From CAZXFH01 sp964640055 (GTDB lineage: Bacteria > Fidelibacterota > UBA2242 > JAFGTP01), in assembly GCA_964640055.1 (NCBI GenBank), contig CAZXFH010000008.1, positions 1-64,000 of the forward strand: a stretch of 64,000 bases of DNA. The letters are read 5' to 3'. Both the position numbers and the translations under genes were made by a program. Under the pieces are notes generated by a model. The model did no database searches, had not been told where the DNA came from, and was given only the letters and a program-made list of their open reading frames with translations. Below, piece by piece: positions 1-9,679 of the stretch; the first letter of the stretch is position 1, and each line of letters starts with the position of its first letter.

Positions 1-56
1 TTATTATATTATCGTTATTGATATGGGATTATAATTTTCAAAAGGATTTACACCTT

Positions 57-3000
57 ATGAATTATTTGCATAACCCGGAACAAGATGATTTAACATTCCT
101 GATTATGGATGATAATCCGAATGACAGGGCCTTGATCAAGCGTGAATTGCAAAAAGAATTTAAAGCGGCTCGTTTCTTAGAACCCACTGAAGAAAAGGAA
201 TTTGTGGCAATATTAAAATCCGCTGAATTTGATATGGTTGTTACCGATTTTAAACTGAACTGGATTGACGGCTTAGATATTGTGGACCGCATTAAGTCGA
301 TACACCCCCATATTCCGGTAATCATGTTTACCGCAACTGGTAACGAGGAAATCGCTGTGGATGCGCTTAAGTTAGGGGTCGATGACTATATTCTAAAATC
401 AACCCGCCATTATAAATCCCTGCGGGGAGCCATCAAAAACGCGCTGCAACGCGGAGAAGACCGCCTGAGACGGAAACAGGCTGAAGAGGCCCTGAAAGAA
501 CGTGAAAAACATTTTAAAGAATTATGGGATAATGCGCCGGTTGCCTATCATATCCTGGACAAGCAGGGAATTATCAGACAGGTGAATCAAACTGAAGCCA
601 CGCTCTTAGGCTATACACCTGAGGAAATGATCGGTAAACCCATCTTCGATTTCATTTCTCCGGTGGAAAAAAAAGCAGCCCAGGAACATTTCAAACAAAA
701 AATTAAAACTAAAAAACTGGATCAGTTCAGCCATCGAACCTTTGTCAAAAAAGATGGCAATCAGATCCATTTTTCAATCGATGATAGAATTGAGCAAGAT
801 CCGGAAGGCAATATTGTTGGAATCCGGACCGCCATGACAGATATTACCGACCTGATAAAACTTAAAGAGAAACTAAATCGGCAAATCAGTGCCATGGAAG
901 CCTCTATAGACGGAATTGCTATTCTCAATGCCTCTGAAAAATATGAATATATCAATCACTCCCACGCCCATATATATGGCTACAGTGATCCGCAGGAACT
1001 GAAGGGTAAATCCTGGAAAATTTTATATGGTCCTGAAGAAACCCAACGCTTTGAAAAGAGCAACATGCCTCAGTTCCGCCAAGACGGTCAGTGGCGTGGT
1101 GAAGCCGTGGGTACTAAAAAGGACGGCCGTACTTTTCCCCAGGAAGTCTCACTGACCGGTCTGCCTGATGGTGGTCTAATCTGTATCGTCCGGGATATTT
1201 CTGAGCGTAAGGAAATTGAAAATAAACTCCAGAAGATCAACCGGCTTTATGCCTTAATCAGTCAGGTGAATCAGATTATTGTCCGGGCTGATAACCGCAA
1301 AAAATTATTTCAGGATATCTGTCAGATATGTATCCATTACGGAAAATTCAAATTGGCTTGGATTGGGATCAGTGATAAAGAAAATCAAACCATTAATCCA
1401 GCAGCTGCCTATGGACATGATCAGAAATATCTGTATAACTTTCACGTATCTGTGAAAAAAGGAACTGACGGCCATTATATTTGGCAAAAATTACATCAAG
1501 ATAAATATTTTATCTCCAATAACATCTTAAAAGATCAGCAGCTCAAAAAATGGCATCCGATTGCTAAAGAAGCCGGACTTAATTCCTATGCGGCAGTTCC
1601 GTTAAAATGTGGTCAGGAATTTATTGGAGTTTTGAACCTGTATGCCGCAGAGGTCAATTTTTTTGATGCCGAAGAACTCAATCTAATCAAGGAAGTGGCG
1701 CTGGATATTTCCTATGCCATTGACCGGCTTGAAGCCGAACGGCAACGTAAAAAAGCCGAGGTTCAATTACAATCTGTCCATAAAATCTATCAAAAAACCA
1801 TTGAAAATGCCCGGGGCGTCCCCTACAGTTTTAATTATGACGAAAAAAATTACACCTTCATGGGTCAGGGGATCGAAGATCTGTTAGAAATTTCACCTGC
1901 TAATTTTTCCCAGCAAAAAATGAAGGAATTGGTACAGAATATCACGATTCTGGATCAAAGAAAGCATGTTGATCCCCAAAAATATACCCAACTCTTCCGG
2001 ACTGGAGAAATTGAACGGTATCGTTCTGAGCTGGAAGTGCGTACGTCATCCGGCCATAAAAAGTGGCTGGCGGATTTTGCCTTGCCGATCAAAGATCCAG
2101 AGACCGGAAAAGTCACTGGTTCAATGGGAATCTTACAGGATATCACGGAGCGTAAAAAAGCGGAAGAAAGTCTTAAAAAAAGTGAGGAACGTTTTCGTAA
2201 AATGGCTGAAAATATTCAGGATGGGCTGACCATAATAGAAAATGGTAAAATAGTGTACATGAACAACCGCACCCTGGAAATATTCGGATATTCCTATGCT
2301 GAGTTACAAAACCTACAAAGCTGGGATATCGCCGCACCTGAAGAAAAAGAACGCTTAAAGGCCATTTACAAAAGCACCAAAAAAAGCGGTAAAATGCCTT
2401 CTCAGGTTGAATATTGGGCCATCCGTAAAGACGGCACCCGGCGATATGTTCAGAACCGTTACTCCGCCCCCACTGATGATGGTCAGACAAGTACTTTCTA
2501 TATTATCACCACCGATATCACCGATCGAAAACAAGCCGAGGAAGACCGTGAGAAGTTACAGAAACAACTGGTCCAATCCCAAAAAATGGAAGCCGTGGGC
2601 ACTCTGTCAGGCGGAGCTGCCCACGATTTCAATAATATTCTGACCATCATCCAGGGGAATGCCGAAATGGCTATGCTGAAGATTGATCCTTCCGATGCCC
2701 TGCATACTATTTTGGACCAAATCGTTAAGGCCAGCAGTCGTGCCGCCAAACTAACCCAACAATTGTTATTATACAGCCGGAAAGAGCCGATGGACTTTTC
2801 CGCGATTAATTTAAATGCAACCATCACTCATCTCGTAAAAATGTTTCATCGTGTTATCGAAGAAAACATAAGTATTAAAACCCATTTACAGCCAAACCTG
2901 AAAAGTATCAATGCCGATGAGAATAAAATCGAACAGGTGATTACTAACATGGTTATTAATGCCAAAGATGCCATGCCTAAAGGAGGGGACATAAACATTG

Positions 3001-3713
3001 GTACCCAAAATGTTTACGTGGATAAGGAATACACCCAACAGTACAGTTATGCCCGCACAGGTCAGTTCGTATGTCTTTATATTGAAGATACCGGCACGGG
3101 AATGGATAAAAATACCATAGCCCGTATTTTTGATCCCTTTTTCACCACCAAAGGACGTGCTAAAGGTACCGGCTTAGGCTTGTCCGTGGCCTATGGAATT
3201 ATCAAAGAACATGCGGGCTGGATTAATGTATACAGTGAACCAGGTGAAGGGACTATATTTAAAATCTATGTCCCGGCGGTTAAATCCCGGAAAAAACAGG
3301 ATGATGAAAAAGCCTCGCATTCAATTAAAAATTTACAAGGCGATGGACAAAGCATCTTAATTGTTGAGGATGAAGAAACGGTTCTGAATTTTATCGCTAA
3401 TGTGCTTTCTGAAAACGGGTATACTGTTTTCAAAACAAAACATCCCTCCCGAGCTATCAAAATCTTTCAGGAACATCTTGATCAAATCCAGGTGTTACTG
3501 TGTGATGTTATTATGCCAGAGATGAATGGCTTTGATCTGACAAAAACATTAATGGAACAAAAACCGGATCTGAAAGTGATATTATGCAGCGGTTACAGTG
3601 AAGACCTCTCCCAAAAAGCCAAGGCTAAATCATTCGGATACAAATTTTTACAAAAACCCTTTAAGGTTGACCGACTGCTCCGGGCCGTTAAAATGGCCAC
3701 CCGGAAAGAATAG
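57..3713 (+). CDS. Hybrid sensor histidine kinase / response regulator (REC-PAS-PAS-GAF-PAS-PAS-HK-REC)
   Basis: This is a 1218-residue cytoplasmic hybrid histidine kinase with no membrane segment. In order it has a receiver domain (phosphoacceptor Asp64 in VVTDFKL), two PAS domains (about 145-265 and 275-390), a GAF domain (about 395-560), two more PAS domains (about 575-705 and 715-830), a dimerisation/phosphoacceptor domain with AHDFNN (His856), a HATPase domain with the N box (NMVINAKDAM), DTGTGMD, FFTTK and GTGLGL, and a C-terminal receiver (Asp1150 in LLCDVIMPEMNG). The frame is open back to a TTG at 18, but the ATG at 57 has an AAAGGA sequence about 10 nt upstream and is preferred. The N-terminal receiver suggests that it is itself the target of an upstream kinase, with the PAS/GAF array sensing soluble or redox signals. 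The ligand is unknown. It converges on the next gene, so the two are not an operon. Confidence 0.93.
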   Translation: MNYLHNPEQDDLTFLIMDDNPNDRALIKRELQKEFKAARFLEPTEEKEFVAILKSAEFDMVVTDFKLNWIDGLDIVDRIKSIHPHIPVIMFTATGNEEIAVDALKLGVDDYILKSTRHYKSLRGAIKNALQRGEDRLRRKQAEEALKEREKHFKELWDNAPVAYHILDKQGIIRQVNQTEATLLGYTPEEMIGKPIFDFISPVEKKAAQEHFKQKIKTKKLDQFSHRTFVKKDGNQIHFSIDDRIEQDPEGNIVGIRTAMTDITDLIKLKEKLNRQISAMEASIDGIAILNASEKYEYINHSHAHIYGYSDPQELKGKSWKILYGPEETQRFEKSNMPQFRQDGQWRGEAVGTKKDGRTFPQEVSLTGLPDGGLICIVRDISERKEIENKLQKINRLYALISQVNQIIVRADNRKKLFQDICQICIHYGKFKLAWIGISDKENQTINPAAAYGHDQKYLYNFHVSVKKGTDGHYIWQKLHQDKYFISNNILKDQQLKKWHPIAKEAGLNSYAAVPLKCGQEFIGVLNLYAAEVNFFDAEELNLIKEVALDISYAIDRLEAERQRKKAEVQLQSVHKIYQKTIENARGVPYSFNYDEKNYTFMGQGIEDLLEISPANFSQQKMKELVQNITILDQRKHVDPQKYTQLFRTGEIERYRSELEVRTSSGHKKWLADFALPIKDPETGKVTGSMGILQDITERKKAEESLKKSEERFRKMAENIQDGLTIIENGKIVYMNNRTLEIFGYSYAELQNLQSWDIAAPEEKERLKAIYKSTKKSGKMPSQVEYWAIRKDGTRRYVQNRYSAPTDDGQTSTFYIITTDITDRKQAEEDREKLQKQLVQSQKMEAVGTLSGGAAHDFNNILTIIQGNAEMAMLKIDPSDALHTILDQIVKASSRAAKLTQQLLLYSRKEPMDFSAINLNATITHLVKMFHRVIEENISIKTHLQPNLKSINADENKIEQVITNMVINAKDAMPKGGDINIGTQNVYVDKEYTQQYSYARTGQFVCLYIEDTGTGMDKNTIARIFDPFFTTKGRAKGTGLGLSVAYGIIKEHAGWINVYSEPGEGTIFKIYVPAVKSRKKQDDEKASHSIKNLQGDGQSILIVEDEETVLNFIANVLSENGYTVFKTKHPSRAIKIFQEHLDQIQVLLCDVIMPEMNGFDLTKTLMEQKPDLKVILCSGYSEDLSQKAKAKSFGYKFLQKPFKVDRLLRAVKMATRKE

Positions 3714-3765
3714 GCCGGCCGGAACTCGAACAGTGTTATATGCTCGAATTGACTGATTTGGGCCG

Positions 3766-6141
3766 TTATTTCCGTAATACCGCGATTTTTGCCACTCTGT
3801 GGTGACCCTCCCGATCGTAAGCCAGACACAGATAAACGCCGCTGCTGACATAGTTACCCCGGTAATCTTTGCCATCCCAAAAGGCCTGTGAACCGACTAC
3901 GGCATTTTTTTCCACACTGAGATGCCGGATAAATATTCCATTCAGGGTAGTGATTTTTACTTCTGAACCGGGTAACATACCATCGATTACCAGGGACTCT
4001 GTATTCGGAACCGTATAGGGTAGCGGAAATATTTTCAATTTATTATAGGTGGGCCCGATAACCGCATAGGGTGATTTATAGACCGAGATACCCTTTTTAG
4101 TGGCAAAATAGATCAGTCCCTGAGGAGCATAAAAGGCAATATCAAAGACCTCATCGCTAAGAATTGCAGAATTTTGCGTGGTTATGCCTGCCCCACTATT
4201 CAACCACAATCCCTCAAAGGTATATACTTTTACTCCGGCGTCAACGGTTGTAAACCATTTATTGTCACGGCCGTCAACTTTTATACGACATTCCTTACTA
4301 AAAGATAAATTTGAGAAAACCGGTATTTGAATTTGTTTGAAAAACCGGCCGGAAAAATCATCAGAAACCACGGCCTGTTGAATTCCACCGGAACTCATTA
4401 CCCAAAGGGTCTCCTCTCTGTCAAAGGCTATCGAAAACACGGAATTGTTGGCCAACCCGTCGCTCTGAGTGACCAGATACCATTGATCATCGGTTTTATC
4501 GGCTAAGGTGTGGTTATAATCCAAAACAATGATACCCCCACTAGAAAAGGGATCTTCACTGTGTACTTCAGATGAAATCCATACTCGTCCCTGACTATCA
4601 AAAGTAATCGTATTAACAAAATGGTTCAAATAACCCCGGGATTCCTGAATCGAAAAATGGACCCACTGATCATCAGGGGTGAGTACCGCCAAAACCTCAT
4701 CATTTTGAGCATATTGGACCCCAATCCATAGGTTATCCTGCTGGTCAATAGTCGCACAATAAGGCGCTAAATAATAATCACTGCCTCCCCGGCCGGATGT
4801 CGCGGCAATTGCCCCGTTTGTCGTATCATAAACTGTGTATTGAGCGAGATTATTTAGATTGAGCCGGAGTACACCTCCTTTTTTACCCCTGCTTATCAGG
4901 GAACCATAAAGTGTAGCAAAATATTCCCCATCCCCCCTTTTAACCAGGTCATATATACGGCTACTAATATTAAATGCTATCGTATCAGCAAAAAAATAAT
5001 CCTGGTTCTCTCTGTCCTGACCGGAAATATGCACGGTATAATCCGATTTTACAATATTGTACCATCCTCGATCGATCAATAGACTAAGGCCATCCAACGT
5101 CGCTGTAAAAAGATTGCCCTGATTATCTACATTTAGGGCGGTGCAAATATTGGAAAGTAAAGTATTGGGTGTATAATAAGTTACACTCAGTGAATCGCAA
5201 TAACATAGCCCTTTATCTTCAGTGCCTCCCCAAAAATTGCCGGAAGTATCACTCTGCAAAGTCAATAAAGATTCATGATTCCGCAACAGCCAGGAGCCAT
5301 CCGATTGTAGTTGGAATAGGCCGGTGGGTGAGGCGATGATTAATTCGCTCCCTGGTGTCGAAATAATGTCCTGTACCGGACGCTTAAACGTATCATTAAA
5401 AAGTTCGGTTTGATCACCATTAACAATATAGAGCAGAGAACCAAAATTAGCAATAACCTGCCCGGCATGAAGTATTATTTTACAGACTTCGCTTTGATCC
5501 TTGGTAATGGTTTTCCAACTTGGCATCTGCTTCAGATTTTTCGTTTTATAATTAGCATAAATCAAGCCTTTATCAGTAGCCAGGTACAAGGTATCTCCGA
5601 TGATTTGCACCCTATTTATACGATCTATTTCCAACGGCAGATTAAAATAGAAATCTTTGTAAAAATATTCTCCATCCTTGACAATAAATTCAAGCACACC
5701 CCAGTCGACATTGCGCTGGCAAATGACAAAGGCCTGATCGGACTGAAAGGTAAAACCGGTGATTGCAGTCAGCTGTTCACCAAATATATGCTCACCGAAA
5801 CTTTTTTTAATATCTTCAGAATCCGTATCCCAGATATTTATCTCCCCTTTCGGTGCGTTCATTCCCAGCCAGAGATGACCGAACTTATCCTCGGCAATAC
5901 TGGCGATATCCAGGTTGGTTAGCCCGTCAGCCATACCAAAACGGTTAAAAAGGTGATGGATTGTATCAAATTGTACCAGCCCGCCTCCGCTGGCACCATA
6001 GATATAATTATCCTGCTGCACAATAGAACGAATATTTAGAGTAGAGGTATAGCTTTTCCACTCACCTACCACTGACTGACTGAAAAGCGATGTTGTAGTG
6101 CAAATGGCGCTTAATAACAACCAAAATTTAAATTTTACCAT
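3766..6141 (-). CDS. Secreted two-component-regulator-type beta-propeller protein with C-terminal sorting domain
   Basis: The product is 791 residues with a signal peptide (MVKFKFWLLLSAICTTTSLFSQ). The body is a series of propeller-type repeats such as 'IYGASGGGLVQFD', 'DKFGHLWLGMNA' and 'DSQGRVWISSEV', as in the Reg_prop family and the periplasmic sensors of Bacteroidota hybrid kinases. The last 80 or so residues form a FlgD-like / type IX sorting module (about 'PGSEVKITTLNGIFIRHL ... YVSSGVYLCLAYD ... RVAKIAVLRK'). The open frame runs upstream to 6240 and overlaps ribH, but the ATG at 6141 starts exactly at the signal peptide and leaves a 52-nt gap to ribH. The role is probably a secreted or cell-surface propeller. 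No enzymatic motif is visible. It may be read through from the rib operon, since no terminator is visible between them. Confidence 0.85.
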   Translation of the reverse strand: MVKFKFWLLLSAICTTTSLFSQSVVGEWKSYTSTLNIRSIVQQDNYIYGASGGGLVQFDTIHHLFNRFGMADGLTNLDIASIAEDKFGHLWLGMNAPKGEINIWDTDSEDIKKSFGEHIFGEQLTAITGFTFQSDQAFVICQRNVDWGVLEFIVKDGEYFYKDFYFNLPLEIDRINRVQIIGDTLYLATDKGLIYANYKTKNLKQMPSWKTITKDQSEVCKIILHAGQVIANFGSLLYIVNGDQTELFNDTFKRPVQDIISTPGSELIIASPTGLFQLQSDGSWLLRNHESLLTLQSDTSGNFWGGTEDKGLCYCDSLSVTYYTPNTLLSNICTALNVDNQGNLFTATLDGLSLLIDRGWYNIVKSDYTVHISGQDRENQDYFFADTIAFNISSRIYDLVKRGDGEYFATLYGSLISRGKKGGVLRLNLNNLAQYTVYDTTNGAIAATSGRGGSDYYLAPYCATIDQQDNLWIGVQYAQNDEVLAVLTPDDQWVHFSIQESRGYLNHFVNTITFDSQGRVWISSEVHSEDPFSSGGIIVLDYNHTLADKTDDQWYLVTQSDGLANNSVFSIAFDREETLWVMSSGGIQQAVVSDDFSGRFFKQIQIPVFSNLSFSKECRIKVDGRDNKWFTTVDAGVKVYTFEGLWLNSGAGITTQNSAILSDEVFDIAFYAPQGLIYFATKKGISVYKSPYAVIGPTYNKLKIFPLPYTVPNTESLVIDGMLPGSEVKITTLNGIFIRHLSVEKNAVVGSQAFWDGKDYRGNYVSSGVYLCLAYDREGHHRVAKIAVLRK

Positions 6142-6193
6142 ACAGACCACTTGGCTATGTCCTCTTAATGTGCGCTTGTAAAAGCCGATACAG

Positions 6194-6667
6194 TTATCTC
6201 TTTTCGATACTACGATCCAAATTGACCATTTCGATGACATTTAAGGCGGCATCCCAGCCTTTGTTGCCAGCTTTGGTTCCCGCCCGTTCCAATGCCTGTT
6301 CAATGGTATCGGTGGTTAGCACACCAAATATTACCGGTACTTCCGAGTCCATGGTAACCCGAGCCACTCCTTTGGCAACTTCGTTAGCAATCATATCAAA
6401 ATGCGGGGTTGATCCGCGGATCACTGCTCCCAGGCAAATAACGCCGTCAAAGTCTTTGGAATTGGCCAATTTCTGGGAGACACGCGGTATTTCATAAGCA
6501 CCGGGAACCCAGTAAACATGACAATCTTCCTCCCGCGCGCCATGGCGTCTCAGACAATCCAGAGCACCATTAAGCAGTTCTTTAGTGACCATGTCATTAA
6601 AACGACTGGCGACTAACGCTACTTTCATTTTATCGGCTGAAAGCATACCTTCATGCACATTATACAT
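6194..6667 (-). CDS. ribH: 6,7-dimethyl-8-ribityllumazine synthase
   Basis: Lumazine synthase, 157 residues. It condenses 5-amino-6-ribitylamino-uracil with 3,4-dihydroxy-2-butanone 4-phosphate, the penultimate step of riboflavin synthesis. Family motifs are present: VALVASRFND near the N-terminus, PGAYEIP, GAVIRGSTPHFD with the catalytic histidine, and GNKGWDAALNVIEM at the C-terminus. The GAVIRG motif is followed by S where most homologues have D or E. It is the last gene of the rib operon, 8 nt after ribBA. The annotated start gives a slightly long N-terminus (MYNVHEGMLSADKMKVALV), and starts at the internal methionines are possible. Confidence 0.97.
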   Translation of the reverse strand: MYNVHEGMLSADKMKVALVASRFNDMVTKELLNGALDCLRRHGAREEDCHVYWVPGAYEIPRVSQKLANSKDFDGVICLGAVIRGSTPHFDMIANEVAKGVARVTMDSEVPVIFGVLTTDTIEQALERAGTKAGNKGWDAALNVIEMVNLDRSIEKR

Positions 6668-6675
6668 CAGAACAC

Positions 6676-7887
6676 CTATTTTTTATTTTTTTTCAAAATA
6701 TAATGGCCCATTTTATCCCGCTTGGCTTCTAAATATTTCTTGTTTTCCGGAGTGGGAGGGATTTCGATCGGTACCCGTTCTACGATCTCCAATCCGTATC
6801 CTTCCAGACCAATGATCTTTTTCGGATTATTGGTTAACAGTCGCATTTTGTTTATCTGCAAATCGGCCAGAATCTGCGCGCCCATACCATAATCACGCAG
6901 ATCGGGAGGAAACCCCAGTTTTTGATTGGCTTCCACCGTATCCAATCCCTGATCTTGCAATCGGTAAGCACTCAATTTGTGTTTCAAACCGATACCGCGA
7001 CCCTCTTGGCGCAGGTAAAGCACAACGCCGCGTCCCTCTTCATTGATCATCTGCATGGCTTTATGCAATTGTTCCCCGCAATCACAGCGCCGGGACCCTA
7101 AGACATCTCCGGTAAAACATTCCGAGTGGACTCTGACTAATATCGGTTTATCTTTCTCAATATCCCCTTTTACCAAAGCCAGATGTTCTTCACCTGATAA
7201 TTCATCATAATACATCACCAAATAAAAGTCACCAAATTCGGTGGGCAAATTAGCCTCACTTACTCTGCGGATGAATTTTTCGGTTTTCCGGCGGTACTTG
7301 ATTAAATCAGCGATGGTGATAATCTTTATCTGATGTTTTGCGGCAATTTTCGCCAAACGCTCACCGCGGGCCATGGTGCCGTCTTCATCCATAATTTCAC
7401 ATAATACCGCCACTGGTTGTAACCCGGCGATCCGTGCCAGATCAACCGATGCTTCGGTATGTCCGGTTCGCCGTAGCGTGCCTCCCTTTTTGGCAATTAA
7501 AGGAAAAATATGACCCGGACGAGCAAAATCATCGGCTTTTACGGCCGGATCCGCTAGCGCCTTAATGGTCGCAAAGCGGTCATAGGCGGAAATACCCGTA
7601 GTCGTGCCATGCTTATAATCCACACTGACTGTGAAAGCGGTTTTATGGGTAGCAGTGTTCTGTTCCACCATGAGTTCTAAATTCAGTTCACGGGCCCGTT
7701 CTTCGGTCAAGCCCACACACATCAAGCCACGCGCCTCTTTGGTTAAAAAATTGACCGCCTCAGGAGTCACTTTCTGGGCGGCGATGATAAAATCACCCTC
7801 GTTTTCCCGATTTTCATCATCAACCACAATTAAAAATTTTCCAGCTTGAAAATCCTTTATTGCCGCTTTGATGGTATTAAATCTCAT
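6676..7887 (-). CDS. ribBA: Bifunctional 3,4-dihydroxy-2-butanone-4-phosphate synthase / GTP cyclohydrolase II
   Basis: A 403-residue fusion that makes both precursors of lumazine. The N-terminal half is DHBP synthase, with the acidic metal-binding loop DDENRENEGD and RRTGHTEASVDLARIAG. The C-terminal half is GTP cyclohydrolase II, with the zinc-binding VHSECFTGDVLGSRRCDCG and the catalytic LYLRQEGRGIGL. Both active sites look complete. The open frame continues to a GTG at 7923 directly after the ribE stop, but homologues begin like MRFNTIKAAIKDFQAG, so the ATG at 7887 is chosen. The Shine-Dalgarno sequence there is weak, so translational coupling to ribE is likely. Confidence 0.96.
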   Translation of the reverse strand: MRFNTIKAAIKDFQAGKFLIVVDDENRENEGDFIIAAQKVTPEAVNFLTKEARGLMCVGLTEERARELNLELMVEQNTATHKTAFTVSVDYKHGTTTGISAYDRFATIKALADPAVKADDFARPGHIFPLIAKKGGTLRRTGHTEASVDLARIAGLQPVAVLCEIMDEDGTMARGERLAKIAAKHQIKIITIADLIKYRRKTEKFIRRVSEANLPTEFGDFYLVMYYDELSGEEHLALVKGDIEKDKPILVRVHSECFTGDVLGSRRCDCGEQLHKAMQMINEEGRGVVLYLRQEGRGIGLKHKLSAYRLQDQGLDTVEANQKLGFPPDLRDYGMGAQILADLQINKMRLLTNNPKKIIGLEGYGLEIVERVPIEIPPTPENKKYLEAKRDKMGHYILKKNKK

Positions 7888-7923
7888 GCCGACACCATTG
7901 ATAATTAATTCGCTTATTAGCAC

Positions 7924-8559
7924 CTATTCATATCCCCAGGTCCTGATTTCATCCAGATCAATCCGATGCTCTTTTGGATTCACAGCCTTGGCAACATATT
8001 TGGCCAGGATATCAATCTCAATATTTACTTTATCCCTTTTTTCTTTGATTCCCAAATTAGTCTTCTGCAAAGTAATCGGTATCAAAGCCAGGCTGATGAT
8101 ATTATCAGTTACATCAGCCACGGTCAAACTAACGCCATTAACCGCCAAGGATCCCTTAATTACGACATAACCGCTCAAAGACGAGGGCACGGATATACGC
8201 CATAAGGCTGATTTACTGCTGTGATCCAGATCGATAAGCGTTCCAATACCATCCACATGTCCCTGAACAAAATGCCCGCTAAAACGTCCTTTAGCCGGCA
8301 TGGCGCGCTCCAGATTTAGCTGTTTACCATTGCGTAAAAATTTCAAGGTACTACGCTGCAGAGTTTCAGAAACCGCCTCCACCTCAAAAAAGCCTGTACC
8401 CAGGGCTGTGACACTTAAACAAACTCCGTCAACGGCAATACTATCACCTATTTGAACATCTTCAATCACCCGCTGGGACTTGATACGCAGCGCTTTACCC
8501 CCGGTAAACGGGATTACCTTTGTCAGTGTGCCAACTTCCTCTATTAACCCGGTAAACAT
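7924..8559 (-). CDS. ribE: Riboflavin synthase, alpha subunit
   Basis: Riboflavin synthase, 211 residues, the usual length. It dismutates two 6,7-dimethyl-8-ribityllumazine molecules to riboflavin. Two lumazine-binding repeats are visible: MFTGLIEEVGTL...DGVCLSVTALG...ERAMP and GHFVQGHVDGIG...GSLAVNGVSLTVADV. The start ATG overlaps the ribD stop codon as TGATG, which implies translational coupling. It belongs to the operon ribD-ribE-ribBA-ribH. Confidence 0.97.
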   Translation of the reverse strand: MFTGLIEEVGTLTKVIPFTGGKALRIKSQRVIEDVQIGDSIAVDGVCLSVTALGTGFFEVEAVSETLQRSTLKFLRNGKQLNLERAMPAKGRFSGHFVQGHVDGIGTLIDLDHSSKSALWRISVPSSLSGYVVIKGSLAVNGVSLTVADVTDNIISLALIPITLQKTNLGIKEKRDKVNIEIDILAKYVAKAVNPKEHRIDLDEIRTWGYE

Positions 8560-9644
8560 CAGACCAATCTTCCCTTTAAAAATACATCCGGTCCCAGCTT
8601 CTTTACGCTATCCCAAGTCAGCTGATAGGCTTCATCCAGCGATTTCATAAACCCGCTGAAGCTGAAAATGCCTTCACCGATAACCTTAGGAGCAATAAAC
8701 AGCTGCAACTCATCAATTAACCCAGCTGTGATCAGAGAGCCGGCTAATTGTCCGCCTCCTTCACAATAGATGGAAGTAAGGCCTTCCCGTTTAAGAAAGC
8801 CCATGGCCGCTTCAATATCAAGCCACCCGAAATCATCACCAGCAACGGTATAAACCCCCACTTTACGGTTGTACAACTCCTTGCGCTTTTTATCTTTATG
8901 TGTCTGGACAGTCAGAATCAGGGTCTTTTGACGATACTGATCGGAAACCAATTGCATTCGGTAAGGTATTTTCAAAGATTCATCCAACACGATCCGGTAA
9001 GGAATATACTTTGCATCAGATGCCGGTAATAAAGAAGGGTCATCTTTGAACAGGGTTCCCATACCGACCATAATGCCATCATGCAATTGGCGCTGTTGTT
9101 TGACAATGGTGCGGGATTGAGTGGAACTAATCCATTGACTCTTACCGGTGGCATCAGCGATAAAACCATCGGCGGTAACGGCCAGTTTTAAGGTTATCCA
9201 AGGACGCTCCTTGACTATATTGGAAATAAAACCCCGATTTAACTGGCGGGCTTCCGGTTCCAGTACTCCGGTAATTACCTCAATACCAGCCGCTTGTAGC
9301 TTATCAAGGCCAGATCCGTTCATCGCCGGATTAGGATCGATCATTGCCACCACTACCTGGCGAATACCTGCGGCAATAATTCTATCTACACAAGGGGGCG
9401 TTTTACCCTGAATGCAGCAGGGCTCCAGGTTAACATATAGGCTGGCATCGCGAGCTGCTTCACCCGCCTTATCCAGAGCGATTACCTCGGCGTGGGGCCC
9501 ACCAAAACGGGCATGGTAGCCTTCGGCAAGCAACTGCTCATTCCTAACAATAACAGCGCCTACCATGGGATTGGGGCTGGTATATCCCCGGCCTTTTTCC
9601 GCCAGTTGTAAGACTCTGTGCATCCATTGTTGATGTTTATCCAT
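8559..9644 (-). CDS. ribD: Bifunctional diaminohydroxyphosphoribosylaminopyrimidine deaminase / 5-amino-6-(5-phosphoribosylamino)uracil reductase
   Basis: RibD, 361 residues, catalysing the deamination and reduction steps after GTP cyclohydrolase II. The deaminase domain (about 1-145) has the zinc motif GGPHAEVIAL ... EPCCIQGKTPPC. The reductase domain (about 147-361) has LKLAVTADGFIAD and the late YCEGGGQLAGSLI. It is the first gene of the rib operon. The start codon lies directly after the U-tract of the riboswitch terminator (see the regulatory entries), so the only SD-like bases, GGGA, sit inside the 3' arm of that hairpin about 8 nt before the ATG. Confidence 0.97.
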   Translation of the reverse strand: MDKHQQWMHRVLQLAEKGRGYTSPNPMVGAVIVRNEQLLAEGYHARFGGPHAEVIALDKAGEAARDASLYVNLEPCCIQGKTPPCVDRIIAAGIRQVVVAMIDPNPAMNGSGLDKLQAAGIEVITGVLEPEARQLNRGFISNIVKERPWITLKLAVTADGFIADATGKSQWISSTQSRTIVKQQRQLHDGIMVGMGTLFKDDPSLLPASDAKYIPYRIVLDESLKIPYRMQLVSDQYRQKTLILTVQTHKDKKRKELYNRKVGVYTVAGDDFGWLDIEAAMGFLKREGLTSIYCEGGGQLAGSLITAGLIDELQLFIAPKVIGEGIFSFSGFMKSLDEAYQLTWDSVKKLGPDVFLKGRLV

Positions 9645-9666
9645 AAAAAAATCCCGGTTTGCGGGA
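9645..9666 (-). terminator. Riboswitch expression platform: intrinsic terminator abutting the ribD start
   Basis: On the minus strand a hairpin TCCCG-CAAAC-CGGGA (9652-9666) is followed by seven T residues (9645-9651) and then at once by the ribD ATG (9642-9644). The 5' arm is contained in CTGTCCCG (9662-9669), which is also a perfect complement of CGGGACAG in the aptamer 5' strand (9782-9789). The two pairings exclude each other, giving an FMN-dependent terminator/antiterminator switch. Confidence 0.88.
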
Positions 9667-9679
9667 CAGTGTTTAGCAC

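Noticed and set aside
5410..5922. 170-codon plus-strand open frame
   Set aside because: It is antisense within the beta-propeller gene, which has a signal peptide, repeats and a sorting domain supporting its own frame.
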